Shown: positions 1 through 11,271 of the stretch, piece after piece
How positions within the stretch are numbered: the stretch's first letter is position 1
Layout: the number at the start of each line of letters is the position of its first letter
From: Triglochin maritima
Taxonomy: Eukaryota > Streptophyta > Magnoliopsida > Alismatales > Juncaginaceae
Direction of reading: 5' to 3'
Length of the DNA: 64,000 nucleotides
Assembly (NCBI GenBank): GCA_963682175.1
Contig: OY821777.1
Span: forward strand, 19,116,001 to 19,180,000
Translations under genes and position numbers: made by a program
Notes under the pieces: model-generated
Seen by the model: only the letters and a program-made list of their open reading frames with translations
Told to the model about the DNA's origin: nothing
Database searches by the model: none

Positions 1-629
1 AAAATCTTTTTTTGTTGTGCATTTTTGAAGTAAAAAAATGGTTTGTATTTGTTTCAGAGCTGAGACACTTACGTTATTCATAAATTTTGGAAGAAAGGTA
101 GTTTCATTTTTTTTTCATTTGATGAACGAATATATTTTTTCTGTGTGAAACACATCGGTTAGACCTTGTATTTGGAATGTGGGTATCTTATTCTTAGAAC
201 TCAATCACTGTTATTGGCATCGTGTAGGAATATTTTTAAAAAGTTCATGCTAAATTTTATAATTCTTAGGAAGTTAATTATTTTGAGCTTCTTAACTCTT
301 TGATTTTGATTTCATTTACCGTTTGAGTAAGGAAACAAGTTATCAAAATTTGGCTTATGGGTGTTCCGAACTTTTGATGATTATATTCCACCAATCTTAT
401 TCAGTTAGTATTACAAATAAAATTTACTTAAGCTTCAAACATCACTTCATATGATCAATACTTTGTCAAATGGGTTCCATGTGTTGCATACAAATTATAT
501 TGCGTATATTTGAGCAAATATTCTTTAGGTTTTGGTTAAGAAAACCAATCAAAAGAGAAAGAAAAGACAAGCAAAATGACTCAAAATAGTAACATATTTT
601 GGTTTAAGTATTTTTGTATTTATTTAAAT
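1..629. other. AT-rich intergenic, nothing recognised
   Basis: No open reading frame of convincing length, no RNA gene and no repeat boundary is visible here. The sequence is AT-rich non-coding DNA. Confidence 0.5.
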
Positions 630-1105
630 CCTTAAAAAAATGAATTTTTTTTCGAATTAAAATTATTTTTTAAATTTCCAAAATAAATATCTCCCAAACA
701 TATTTCTCAAACTACCTGCGGTGACTGATCTTGTTTTTTTAGTGAGACACCGAGTTACGTAGAAAAAATTCTATCTAGAAATCGACGTTGCCAATGTCGA
801 GTTCTTTATTTGGAAAAACAAATCAAAAATGTTGAGTCCAAACATTCACAGAAATTTGTACCAAATTGGACTCGGCAACACTAGTGCCGAGTTCTGTTTA
901 GTAGAGCTCGTTATCGGTGTTGTCGAGTTTATTGAGCAAAACTATGCACCTTTGTAGGTGAGTTTGGTTTAATAGAAGTCGACCCCTTGCACTCCTAGAC
1001 GCCGTGTTCAATGTATCCCTGGTTTAGTTTGAGAAATATGTGTGTGAGGTTTATTTTAGAAATTTTTATTAAAATTAATTTTATTTCGAAAAAAGTACCT
1101 AATTT
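630..1105. mobile_element. Long-TIR MITE
   Basis: The left end (about 632-718) and right end (about 1020-1100) are imperfect inverted copies of about 80 bp, sharing blocks such as CATATTTCTCAAACT and TTTTTTCGAA. The unrelated centre carries several short variants of GCCGAGTT. It encodes no protein, so it is a non-autonomous foldback or MITE. Long AT-rich TIRs fit a Mutator-like MITE, but no 9-bp target duplication could be read, so the superfamily is open. Confidence 0.5.
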
Positions 1106-1997
1106 TTTTATGTAACTTGAGCAAATCAAGGTTGGATTCCTTTAAGCGATCTCTAGAATATCTCTACGATCATTCCAGACAAACACAAATCCAATTGATA
1201 CCTAGATCAAGCCTACATTTGACAAGGACATAAAAAACTCTTCTATGCAAAATTGCCCACGAGTGGTTGATTGTTTGTCCGACAGAATATGGGAGAATAA
1301 CTAGTTTTATATGAATCCATCATGTATTTTTGGTAACGATTGGCCACTTTCATTTTCGAAGTCTTGTTGAGTGGTCGACAATTGCTACCTAAAGTCCTCG
1401 TTTCCTAGTTTTACCCAATTTGTGAGAAGGACCATTTCGATGCGAAAAACAAATTTTCCAGGTGTAATTTTATTGTTCTATATTCTAACCACCGTCAAGT
1501 CTCACCTAATATCACTAATAAATGAGAACCTATAAATAAAGACCTCGACCATAGTTTTATACCTCCATTATACTTGCTAATCTTCTACTCCTTTGAGTCT
1601 GACTTTTCATGCTCTCAAGTTCATATTCTAAAAGTCTACACTTCAAAATCATATTTGTTTTTAACTTCATATACATTAAAATACCAGTCCAAAGTAGAAA
1701 AAAATACATAAAGCTACCTAATTTTGATAGAACACAAAAAACACCTAATTTTGATAGCTAGGACAAGAAGAAATTACCTAAAGAAACAACCACTTCTAAG
1801 AATGCAAAGTGTTTTCTTGACAGTTTACAAGAGAAATGAAACTTCACCCTTCAACAAGTAAACACAATACTTGAGGGCTAATTTACATAAGTTTTGTAAG
1901 GGTATTGGCCTTTACTCTCCACAATGTAGATCGATCCTCCATTGATTCCAAAAAAAAAAAAAAAAGATGTTGCATACACAGACCTATGTTTTACCTT
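1106..1997. other. Intergenic, nothing recognised
   Basis: There is no gene here. A run of adenines lies near 1950 and a short ORF reads through it. The stretch lies just 3' of the minus-strand RING-like ORF and may hold its 3' UTR. Confidence 0.4.
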
Positions 1998-2633
1998 TCA
2001 GAGTTCAGACACTACCAACGGAGTTAGTAAGGAATCTCGTGAGTCAACTATGCTTGTTCCAGAGACGTTCAGAGAATTCTCAACATTTTTTTTGGAAGTA
2101 AAAGGAAGGTCGGGCCTCCAGTGAGGAATCTCAACCTTCATCTTACACGATGGGCACACGACATCCGAACACGACCAATTGTCTATGTAACCAACATGAA
2201 ACATGTGCACGAAACTTGGTGAAACTCTCACCTCTTCTCCTTCCTTCACCACCAACTTACAAATCTTGCAAGTTTGACTTTGAGTTGTCGACTTTGGGTT
2301 GCCGAAAATGATTTTCAGAAGAATAGCCACGACCATCGGATCATGCTCTTTTGTTGTACCATTTTCCACATCTACAATTTGTGCTATCTCTTCGTCCTTG
2401 GACGTTTCTTTTCGTCTTAGATATTTTGGTATTTGGATGCAACAACCACAAATCATATAAAGCCCGATGCAAAAGCTACTAAACAAGGTGTAGACGAGGA
2501 AGATAACAAAAAGAATGAACATATTGGGGATATTGGGAATCCACACAAATACGATAAAGTAGATGTAACACCAATAACTACAGGAACAACCTGAGCATAG
2601 CACACAATCAAAAAACCCAACCAAAGCATTCAT
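1998..2633 (-). CDS. Membrane RING-H2-like protein (degenerate RING)
   Basis: This single-exon ORF encodes 211 residues. Residues about 21-34 and 38-62 are strongly hydrophobic and look like one or two membrane segments. A C-terminal RING-H2-like block follows, as in plant ATL-type membrane E3 ubiquitin ligases. The ligand series reads C122-x2-C125 ... F141-x-H143-x2-H146-x2-Y149 ... C160-x2-C163. The spacing and the flanking EGEEVR and YIDNW blocks match ATL RINGs, but the third and sixth ligands, normally Cys, are Phe and Tyr. A RING lacking two ligands should not fold around two zincs normally, so this is either a decaying copy or a protein that no longer recruits an E2. No promoter is recognised. 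The neighbouring DNA is transposon-rich. Confidence 0.55.
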   Translation of the reverse strand: MNALVGFFDCVLCSGCSCSYWCYIYFIVFVWIPNIPNMFILFVIFLVYTLFSSFCIGLYMICGCCIQIPKYLRRKETSKDEEIAQIVDVENGTTKEHDPMVVAILLKIIFGNPKSTTQSQTCKICKLVVKEGEEVRVSPSFVHMFHVGYIDNWSCSDVVCPSCKMKVEIPHWRPDLPFTSKKNVENSLNVSGTSIVDSRDSLLTPLVVSEL

Positions 2634-2794
2634 CGTGGCAGCAAAAATGGATCACCTAAAAATCCAATGACAAAAGGTTTTCACATAAACTTGGAAAATT
2701 GTGAGATGATCTTAAGAAAGCATGCCTTTGCCATTCTATTGACTTGTCTGTTATTTCATAGTTGACGTTAGCAATCATTTTACTTATTTTATTG

Positions 2795-3200
2795 AATATT
2801 ATATAAAGGAAAATGATTATGGGCTAATTTTAACACACTATTTACGATGCTGCTAATGTGAAGGGACATGATTAAGTAAGCTGCATGCATGTGAAGTCTT
2901 TTATCAATTATTTAGTGATAATCTAGGCATCCGTTGGTTTCCCCACGTGACTATTGACATTCCAAAATGCATAGATGTGTGTCTCGAGAGAGACTGGCGT
3001 CTCCCACGCGGGATTTGTGTGTCCATTGTGGGACTGATGTGGGTCTCACGCATGACATATTTGTGTCTTTTTTTTACATTTAAAGTGTCTTACTTTATGA
3101 AAAAATCAATCGTTTTTTACTTTATCGGAAATCATATTTTTAAACAATAAAATAAAAAAATACAAATGATGACATTGATGGTGACGTGAAACACGTCGTG
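2795..3200 (+). repeat. Left inverted arm of the 4-kb element
   Basis: It pairs with the reverse complement of 6360-6810. Matching runs such as CTGCATGCATGT occur in the same order in both arms, with scattered substitutions and small indels that imply considerable age. Confidence 0.6.
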
Positions 3201-4594
3201 TGTTGCACTATTGTTAAAAGTCTCAAGCCCAATGTTCGTTGCGATAAAAAAGAGTGTGATATCGGTGCACTAATAGATTTTTTAAGTAGCTCTTGGATGG
3301 ATGTATAGTGTATGTGTAAGCGTTCTAAAAGTCTTCTTGTTTTTTTAAGAAAAAGTTAACACTACAAGATCATAGTTTTCTTGTTTTCGTTGGGTTGATT
3401 TAGCTTTACATATCTATAGCAACTTTGTATATGCATTTAAGTAATTACATACATCTTTGTTAAAAATCAAGTAATTTGTAATTTGAAAAATTAGCTAAAT
3501 AATTTACAAATGTCTACCTAATTCAGAGATATCGCCTATCTTTTAAAATACTGAAGAACATTGTAGGATGTTAAAATTTACAAAGAACTATATGAAATGT
3601 AGATAGAAATATATTCAGAGATGCCTACCACAATATGTTTTGAAGTCTAGAAGTTTCCATTCGTGAAGACATTTTTATCGAAGAGATTTAAAAATATTTA
3701 AGCATCAATGTAGAGGTTTTATCGGGGCAGAGCCTGTTTCTACCCTGTCGTTACCTGTCCCATTTAAGTAAAGTGGGAAACGGTTAGGGGCGGGTTGAAG
3801 GGCAGGTTAGGCTTGTCCAATGGGGTTACAGGTTCAAAGTCAAAATTTATGGTAAAAAATTACCAATAATATTTTCAACAATGAAGAGAAATGGTGTGTT
3901 ACCTTAAATTTTTACCCACATTTTTATTAGTCAAACATAAAAAAACTGAATTGCTATTCATCACCGGAAAACTACTTAAATCGCCCGTATAGATTACCAT
4001 TTGCCATTCTCTCATTTCTACTACTATAATGCTACATTTTACCCTCCTATCACACATCTCTCTTCATCTTTCTCTTATAATCATAAAAAATAATGTTTTG
4101 GAGGTCAGTAATGAGCCAACGGACGCCCCGGTGTATTCGAATCTGGTAAAATATCCAACATCTTTTTAATAAATAAATAATAAATAATAATAAAAAATTG
4201 CGCGCGTTCGCCAGATCCGCCCCTCCCCTACGCGGGGCGGCTCCGTCAGACGCCCGCAATTTTTTATATTTTTTATATTAAAAAGATAATTGATTATAAA
4301 TTTAGATAATTGCTAAATTAATTAATTAATAAGTTAATAATTACTATATTCGGATGACCGATACCTCTTTGGTACACCGAATAGAGATTTCCAGAGAAAT
4401 ATCAAAACTACTGAGGATAAATATTCAGATGACCGGGTAGAGATCGGTAAACCGACCTAATGATTCTAGGAAGATCAAAAATTTGCTTTCTTTACGATCA
4501 CGGTGGACCGATGGAAACACGGTCATCCGCATGGAACATGTTCGGTAGACCGAGAAGCAAACGGTCGACCGTCCGACATCTCACCTTACAACGA

Positions 4595-4746
4595 GTTTTT
4601 GCAAGTGATGAAAATTCAAAAATTTCCAGATCCAACGACTTGTCGAGGTGGTATTTGTAAGTCGGGAAGTTTTACCATCGGGGGAATTTAGATCTTGAAA
4701 TTGTTGGATCTGTAATTTTTTTGTATCTTCATCACTTGCAAAAAAA
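4595..4746. repeat. Imperfect hairpin inside TIR element
   Basis: The segment about 4595-4640 is an imperfect inverted copy of about 4700-4746. Both carry GCAAGTGATGAA and CAGATCCAAC in complementary order, separated by about 60 bases. A transcript would fold into a stem of about 45 pairs. It could be only a transposon palindrome or a small-RNA precursor. Confidence 0.5.
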
Positions 4747-4866
4747 GTCATTGTAATCCGACCCGTTACCACCGAAAACTTGTAAAGGAACCTCAAATAA
4801 TTTGAGATAACACACCGTATAATTTTAAGATTTTTTTTTATTTTTTTAGGACGAGGCGTCCTATCC

Positions 4867-4868
<2 letters not shown>

Positions 4869-4901
<33 letters not shown>
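4869..4901 (+). repeat. Poly-C tract of 33 bases
   Basis: There are 33 consecutive cytosines in otherwise AT-rich sequence. The glycine run in the overlapping minus-strand ORF is an artefact of this tract. Confidence 0.9.
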
Positions 4902-5559
4902 ATGGAGGAGGAGTCTGTCTAAGACGCCCGACTCGATTGTTTTTTTTGCTGGCCTTATTTTACCGAATCCAGGCGCTTCGCCAAACATTTTCGTGGTGTT
5001 TGTACTGGAAAAATGAGGAAAACGTAGGTAGAAACCTTGTTTTAAGAGACGTGACGAAATGAGTATTAAATGAATTTTTAAGGGCAAAAATGTAATTTTT
5101 GGGGCGATTTAAGTAGTTTTCCGGCGACGAATAGTAGCCCCCTAAAAAAAAGGTCGCCTGAAAAAATCAACAATACCAATAAATTAAAAAACAATGAATA
5201 TTGAATTGGTCAAAGTGGGATTAAGACCACCGTAAGCGCCCGAGTACTTCCCGGACGCTTGATTTTCTCTCTCCACCACGTCAACACAAACAACTCACTC
5301 ACAAAATCCTTAACCATTATCTAATCCACCGAGTTACGCTACAATATTTATTGTCACGTCATTATTTTTATTCTCTTCTCTAAAACTCTCACACCAATCA
5401 ACAAAATATATTAATAATCATTATTGTAATTACTCAATTTAATTAATAATTTATTTGATTTTAAAATTTAGGGAACCGCATTACAAAGTACATTAACTGG
5501 AAATTTAAATACTAAAACTTAAAAATACATAATTAAATACTAAACTTAAAATACATCAA

Positions 5560-6380
5560 GACACATTTCCTTCAAATCGTTGTCATATATTGTCGATCAA
5601 ATCGGTCTGAATGTTCAAATATGTAGTCCGATCACGCAATTGATCTCTTCGTTTCAAGTACATGTAAATATCCACTACACGGTTAGTGGAATACCGTACT
5701 GGGTCGTCCATGAAATTTCCAAGTTGGCCCTGAGTAAATTCATTTCAATTTTCAAAATTAACGTAAGAGTTGTGTTCATCTTCCGTAAAAGAGGGCTGAT
5801 CGGACACCCGATAAAGGTCTAAATAACCAACATCCGCTTGGTCAAAATAAGATTCTAGTTTCCTAATACGATGGAAGGACGTGTATTTGGATAAAAAAGA
5901 GAGAGGCATTATTGTGTTGACGGAGAAGTTTAGCCACGAGTTATTCAAACAAATTGAATCTTGAAGCATTGTAGCTATAAGTAAACTAGGATTTATGCAT
6001 ACTGATTGCAATCATAATTGAAATAACAATACATTTTAAAAAAATGGGATACATTAGTATTATATATCTAAAAAAATTGAAAGATCGATTTTTAAAATAA
6101 TATATGTGGATTATTAGAAAATACTAGCTGATCCTACAGATCAGCTCAAACCTATTATTTGTTAAACTTGAATTATCCAATTTCACTGTCCTAAGAGGGG
6201 AATCGAGATTTGCTTGTTAAAATATCAAACAAAATGGTGAGCGTGATTTTGGAACACGCCTTGCACAGCCATCGATGCACGGTTTCCATCCTTCACTTGA
6301 ATAATTTCATCGTGCCCTTCTAATATCCTATAATAGTCCTTGTACACCAAAGCATCGTCGCGTTCAATGTCAACATCCAT
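5560..6380 (-). pseudogene. Decayed coding remnant, possibly Harbinger-type
   Basis: Three coding-like minus-strand stretches are separated by stops and frameshifts. One (6219-6380) reads from MDVDIERDDALVYKDYYRIL to a stop. The next (5745-6011) contains SYFDQADVGYLDLYRVSDQP. The last (about 5570-5700) contains RRDQLRDRTTYLNIQTDLID. The last resembles the C-terminal tail of plant ALP1/HARBI1-type nucleases, where a polar R/Q/L stretch precedes a DLI..IW-like ending. The family call is a guess from that resemblance, and no catalytic motif is visible. The start of the first stretch lies in the right inverted arm. Confidence 0.3.
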
Positions 6381-6810
6381 GTCACTATTTGTATTTTTTT
6401 ATTTTTTTATTTAAAAAAATGATTTTCGATAAAACAAGAGACAATTGATTTTCGTATTAGTAGACATTTTAAATGCACAGAAGATACACACATTAGTCCC
6501 GCATTGGGACTTATAGTCTCACGTAAGAACGTACCAGTCTAACGCAGTGATGCACCCTTTCCACGCAGGGACACACCAGCTGTTCCGTGGGACACAAATC
6601 TATAAATATTGGAATGTCAATGATCACGTGTGTATTGAGAAACTAACAGACGCCTAGATTACCCTCACCATCAAATTTAGAAACAAACTAAATAGTTGAT
6701 AAAATGCTCTACATGCATGCAGTTTGAAGGAATCATGTTCCTTCACGTCACGAGTGTCATAGAAGACGTGTTAAAAGGAGTCCATAAATCATTTTGAATT
6801 CTATAATATT
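6360..6810 (-). repeat. Right inverted arm of the 4-kb element
   Basis: This is a reverse-complement copy of the arm at 2795-3200. It includes part of a coding remnant at its inner edge, so the two arms differ most there. Confidence 0.6.
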
Positions 6811-7929
6811 GACAATGCACCCTCCCTATCTTGTTTTGAGTTTTTTATGGTGCTCTCCTTGTCATGTGGCAGACGAATGTCATGCAATCTTTTCCGAAGC
6901 CAAAATTACAACGTCCCGAAACAAAGAAAAATTTAAAATTTAAAACAAGCATCACAAAAATTAAGACCCAAAAACCGTGGGAACGTCACTCATAAAATAT
7001 CCAAGAGGTGCACCATATTACATCACAGTTGTCAAAAGGTATGACTACATCAAGTACAAAAAAGAGTAAATACAGGCGGTCATACAACCTAGGAAAATAC
7101 GATAGAGGATCCGATCCCAGAGCGTCCTCATCCTCGGTCACCACCTTCCAGAACCTACTGCGGTTCTGAAATGCAAATATAACAACATTGGTTGAGTTTC
7201 CATAAGGAAACCCCGTATACCAAGCTTACTTATATGCATGCTAAAGTACAATGAAAGAACCTATTATACTAGTGTCGCATGACATGATATCATGCAATAA
7301 AATATTCCATCCAAGGGTAAATAAAGACATCTGTCCACAATCTATCATCGGGTCTCCCACAGAGACCTACTGTAGGCACATACGGTCTTACAGAGAGTAC
7401 AGAATCCACCCCACACGCGGTTACACTAATCATAAGGTTCGGTGCGGGGTGTCCGCAAGTCCGCGTTAGTAGAATCAGCTGAATCTCGAGGTCAACACCT
7501 AATCGGTGCAGCCATCGCTCATGTCGGTCCACTGACCTGGCTGTGCCACAACCAAGCTTCTTGCCGGAATACATCTTCGGACAGTCACCGCCACCATCAA
7601 GGTTACGTGGCTCATATCATCACTCGCAGGTCGTCCAATTGACTCATCTGGACCGAAGTCCGCAGGGTCATCTTGCTCTGTAGAGTCGGGCAACATCGTG
7701 CATTGGGATCCGCGATCCCTCAGGACTACTACTCTAGTGAAAACCAAGTAAAACTCTAAGCTACGCCACAATCTATAAAACAGAGGTGAGGTCCACACTC
7801 TTCCACTCAGCGGTACCTGGCAGACACGATCAACGCATCCACCGTCACCTCCCGGCTCACGCACTAGGTGAGGACACGGGCTTCCTTGGACAACGTTGAC
7901 ACTCCATAAGGAGAAAGGCTCAGTCCTGG

Positions 7930-8965
7930 GTCCAAACGGTCGGCCGAAAAAGGCAAACCGGTCGACCGCTCTGAAAGGACCGACCGAACAAACGCCTGCT
8001 ACGGTCAAACTCTGGGCTCACAACTTAAGCCCCAACGATTAAACAATAGGTCAAAGGCAGTCGACCGTTTAGAAGGTCAATGCCTGATCAAAGACTAAAT
8101 CAATCAAGGCAACGATCGACCGCAGAAAGACATCGTTCGACCAAAAATATGAGAGACTCTCCAACCCAAAAAATATGCTCAACCGGTCGACCATCGAAAG
8201 ACATCGTTCGACCGGTACGGGATAAACACGGAGAATTACACTAAGACCGGTCGACCGCAACAGGCACCGGTTAACCGTTAGCCGGCAACTACCTGACCTT
8301 GCCACACACAACTCGTTGCCTCTCGTCGCCGAGGAGGTCTCCGATCTCTGGCGACGAGTAAAACCTCACACCACTAGTGTGAGCAAACTAATGCATAAAC
8401 TTGGCATACCTTCCTTGACATAGCTCGCGGGAGATCACTTGACGTCACCTCTGACCCACAACTACACGCCGGCTGCACCAACACGTAACCGTCTCCGTCG
8501 TCAGTCATGCACACGACCACCACCTTGCTATGCTCGCACCACCACTGCCGGCCTCAGCTCCTACTGCCTCCACCGGTCAACCACATTGGAGAGGGAAAGT
8601 AATATGTGAGAAGGGAAGAGTGGTGAGAAGGAGAGAAACGTGAGGAGGAGGAAGAGTGGTGAGAAGGAGAGAACCATGGGGTTCGGTCGAACGAATGTTT
8701 GCAACGACCGAACTCTCTGCGCATAACCTAAGTCCCAACGGTCGAACATATGTCTAAAACCGGTCAACCGATACGTGGTCAAAATCCAAAGTCTGGTCAA
8801 AATCATACAAGCCCAACAGTCTACCAACTCAGGGGTCCCGGTCGACCAGAACTACCAAGGCAATCTAGTAGTTCTAGTCATCTATCGGTCGAACAAACAA
8901 TTATCGGTCAAACAACACATTAAGTTCACTTAAGTTACGGTCGGACCAAAAATCAGGAATGGTCG
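7930..8965. repeat. GGTCGACCG palindrome cluster in LTR A
   Basis: Many exact or near copies of CGGTCGACCG occur at irregular spacing (for example near 7960, 8060, 8180, 8250), with half-decayed forms such as GGTCGAACG and GGTCAACCG. The cluster resumes after the inserted Athila-like element (14786-15140). Confidence 0.8.
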
Positions 8966-8968
8966 ACT

Positions 8969-10168
8969 GATGGGAATTTTATTTATACCGCAAGTGCACG
9001 GCATCGATGAAGACATGGCAAATACGGGTCGAACACAAGGAGGGAGAAAACTTTGTTATTTTTGTGATTTTCGATTAAGGAAAGAAAGAGAGAGAAATAA
9101 GGTTGGTTTGAGATTTTTGGATTTTCAATGTTCTAAAGCAAGAACAACAAAAAACTAAGAAGAAAGCAAATATGGATGAGAGTCCAACGGGTGAGAGTTT
9201 AGATATCGGGTTTTGTTTAGAGAAATCTGAATCTTATAATAAATCACATTAGTTATAAAACATTACATGATAAATGACTCAACATAAACTCAAGTAATCA
9301 AAATATACTAACACGAAATTAAAATAAAAACATAATTCTTCTTCTCATCACCCTAAATCCATCACCCCCACCCTTTGGAGAGAGTTAGAAACTCTTGGAT
9401 GGAGGTAAGGAGAAGGGGTCCTAGGGAAACTACGAAAGAAAACTAAAAACACAAAATAAACGAACAGAATTTTATTGCTAAAGGGAAGGGAAGGGGAGAA
9501 GATTGTTTCAATACATGATTCAACCTTATTTATAGCCTTAACCGGGGATCCCAATACATAAAAGGAAAATACACGCGTCAATACAACATTGGTAAAAATT
9601 TGAGCGCACGGATCAACTTTTGTGCGGCTAATCCGCCGTATTTTGTACATGAGGTGCGGCGGAATCGCCACCTTTCTGGCTCAGAATCGATCCGGATTTT
9701 TCCTGTGTGTTTATGGTATGTTTTAGCTGTCCTTTGCGCGTCCGGATTGATTTCTTTCCTTTCTTTTGAGCTCCGAATTAATTTCTTCATATATTTGGAG
9801 ATCCAAATTTGATTTTTCTTTATAACTTCTCCAAAATAATATTTTGGTACTCGTAATTTGCAGTCGGGTCCTCGGCTCTTTGCAATTAAGTCCCTGACTA
9901 CTTTTGTGCTTAAGTCCTTGACCTTTTTGTAATTAGGTCTTTGAATGCTTTTATGCTTGGATGGACTTCAATTTGAACCCCGATAATCTTGAACTTGGTC
10001 TTTATGATAGAAATGAGTCTCTTGCACGTGTTTATGCTCGGGATATGGGTAATTTGCATTCAGGTCCCTGTATTCTGTAAATAAGACTAAACACATACCT
10101 TAGTAGCATTTATTGATATAAAATTAATCTAAATGGAAGACATATGATGCAATGTATGTAATGCATCG
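8969..10168 (-). repeat. 3' LTR of Athila-like element
   Basis: This is a direct copy of 13585-14785. In element sense it is the 3' LTR, because gag reads on the minus strand. A sense-strand TATA-like motif (GGCTATAAATAA) lies near 9530. Confidence 0.9.
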
Positions 10169-10180
10169 AAAACCCCTACA
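10169..10180 (-). promoter_or_regulatory. Polypurine tract
   Basis: In element sense the bases next to the 3' LTR read TGTAGGGGTTTT, a purine-rich stretch in the position expected for the plus-strand primer. Confidence 0.6.
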
Positions 10181-11271
10181 CCTAGATTTTGCTAGTCCCT
10201 AGCAAAACAAAATATAAGAAAAATGAAAACAGGGAAATCCTAACTCACTTTCGTTGAAATCACGGTTGCACTTAGCATGTGCAACAAGCCTTTAAACCCC
10301 TAAGTTTCCTTAGAGGATGAGTTTTGTCTCGTGAGGGTTTTCAGTTGACACACCCACAAAGTCTTAATTCAACATTTCATTAATAACTCTCAATATCTCC
10401 ACCTCAACCTTATACATCTCACTTAGAATTCTTGCATGCTCATTATATAAATCTAACTCATAAAAAATTTGACTTGGTCTTCATTCCTCCAATATTCACA
10501 CCACTAACCCTTCTACACATGTTATCACTTAAATTATTTTACACGCCTCCTCTGGTGGTGAAGTATCATTCGGATCAACCATGACATGGATCATTCTTTT
10601 AACTTTGGGCCTTGAGTATCTTAAAGTAATTTTTTTTTCTCCCGTGATTCAACACATTTGCTTTTTTTGACACTTTTACCCTTTTTGCATTCGTATAGCG
10701 AGTTTGGTCGATAATCCCGAGCTGGCAGACTCAAGTTACTGGGTTTTAAGATACCCCTACAGACCAGTGACTTGAAGGCTTGGGTTTTTGTAATCATTTT
10801 GCAAAATGTGCTTTTCTCACTTTATTCCTTTATTTTTTTATTTTTTATTTTACTTTTATTTTCCTCAAGGCTTAATTGCTATTAGAAGTCCACACTTCCC
10901 GGTATATTTTCCTCAACCTCTGCTTTTTATTAACCACTTCAAAGATTTGATTCATCCAATTTAAGTGCATACATGTCTTAAAGGGTAATGAGTTATTTCT
11001 TTGGAACTTAGATTTATGTCATAGTTTCTACAAGCAGAACTATATAATAAGGAACAAAAACTCAATGCAATTTGTACACGGGTTTTGACAGTTCAATCTT
11101 AAGCTATGTCATGGAGCATTGAATTTTTTTTAAAGAATATATATATAGATAGATAGATAGATAAACACCCCCACACCTAAATCATGCATTGTCCTCAATG
11201 TATGCAAAGATAAAGCAAATGCACTTATTACCTGAGTCAACTTGCGGTAGAGGGATTGAATTTGCTCAGAG
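10181..11271 (-). other. 3' internal non-coding region of element
   Basis: No coding frame is found. The sequence is related to the corresponding region of the elements at 49643-51140 (same strand) and 26265-27741 (opposite strand). Shared blocks include GCATTGTCCTCAATG and the GAGGGTTTTCAG neighbourhood. Its retention without pol suggests these elements share an ancestor that had already lost pol. Confidence 0.6.

Larger units (their letters stand above)
3951..5141. mobile_element. TIR element, PIF/Harbinger-like MITE
   Basis: The termini are inverted repeats of about 36-41 bp (3951-3986 and 5101-5141). They share CCGGAAAACTACTTAAATCG, and the outer end reads GGGGCTACTATTC. GGGG-starting ends of this sort are common in plant PIF/Harbinger or Tourist-like elements. 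No transposase is present. The interior includes a cytosine homopolymer, a hairpin and one GGTCGACCG palindrome near 4562. No 3-bp target duplication is certain. Confidence 0.45.
2795..6810. mobile_element. 4-kb element with ~0.4-kb inverted arms
   Basis: The segments at 2795-3200 and 6360-6810 are diverged inverted copies of each other along their whole length. They share blocks such as AATATTATA, CTGCATGCATGT, GATAATCTAGGC and TGACATTCCAA. Long terminal inverted repeats around a 3.2-kb interior suggest a Mutator-like or foldback DNA transposon. The interior holds a smaller TIR element (3951-5141) and coding remnants on the minus strand (5560-6380). No clean 9-bp target duplication was readable at the outer ends. 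Confidence 0.5.

Noticed and set aside
4581..5087. Minus-strand ORF of 168 codons with a poly-Gly run
   Set aside because: It reads through the C33 homopolymer and a hairpin inside a TIR element, with no family resemblance.
7499..8008. Minus-strand 169-codon ORF
   Set aside because: It lies in a Tekay-like LTR rich in GGTCGACCG variants; its Arg/Asp/Val repeats come from the palindrome.
9600..9812. ORFs near 9600 and 14217 with nearly identical 70-codon products
   Set aside because: They duplicate only because both lie in the paired LTRs; no protein family matches.
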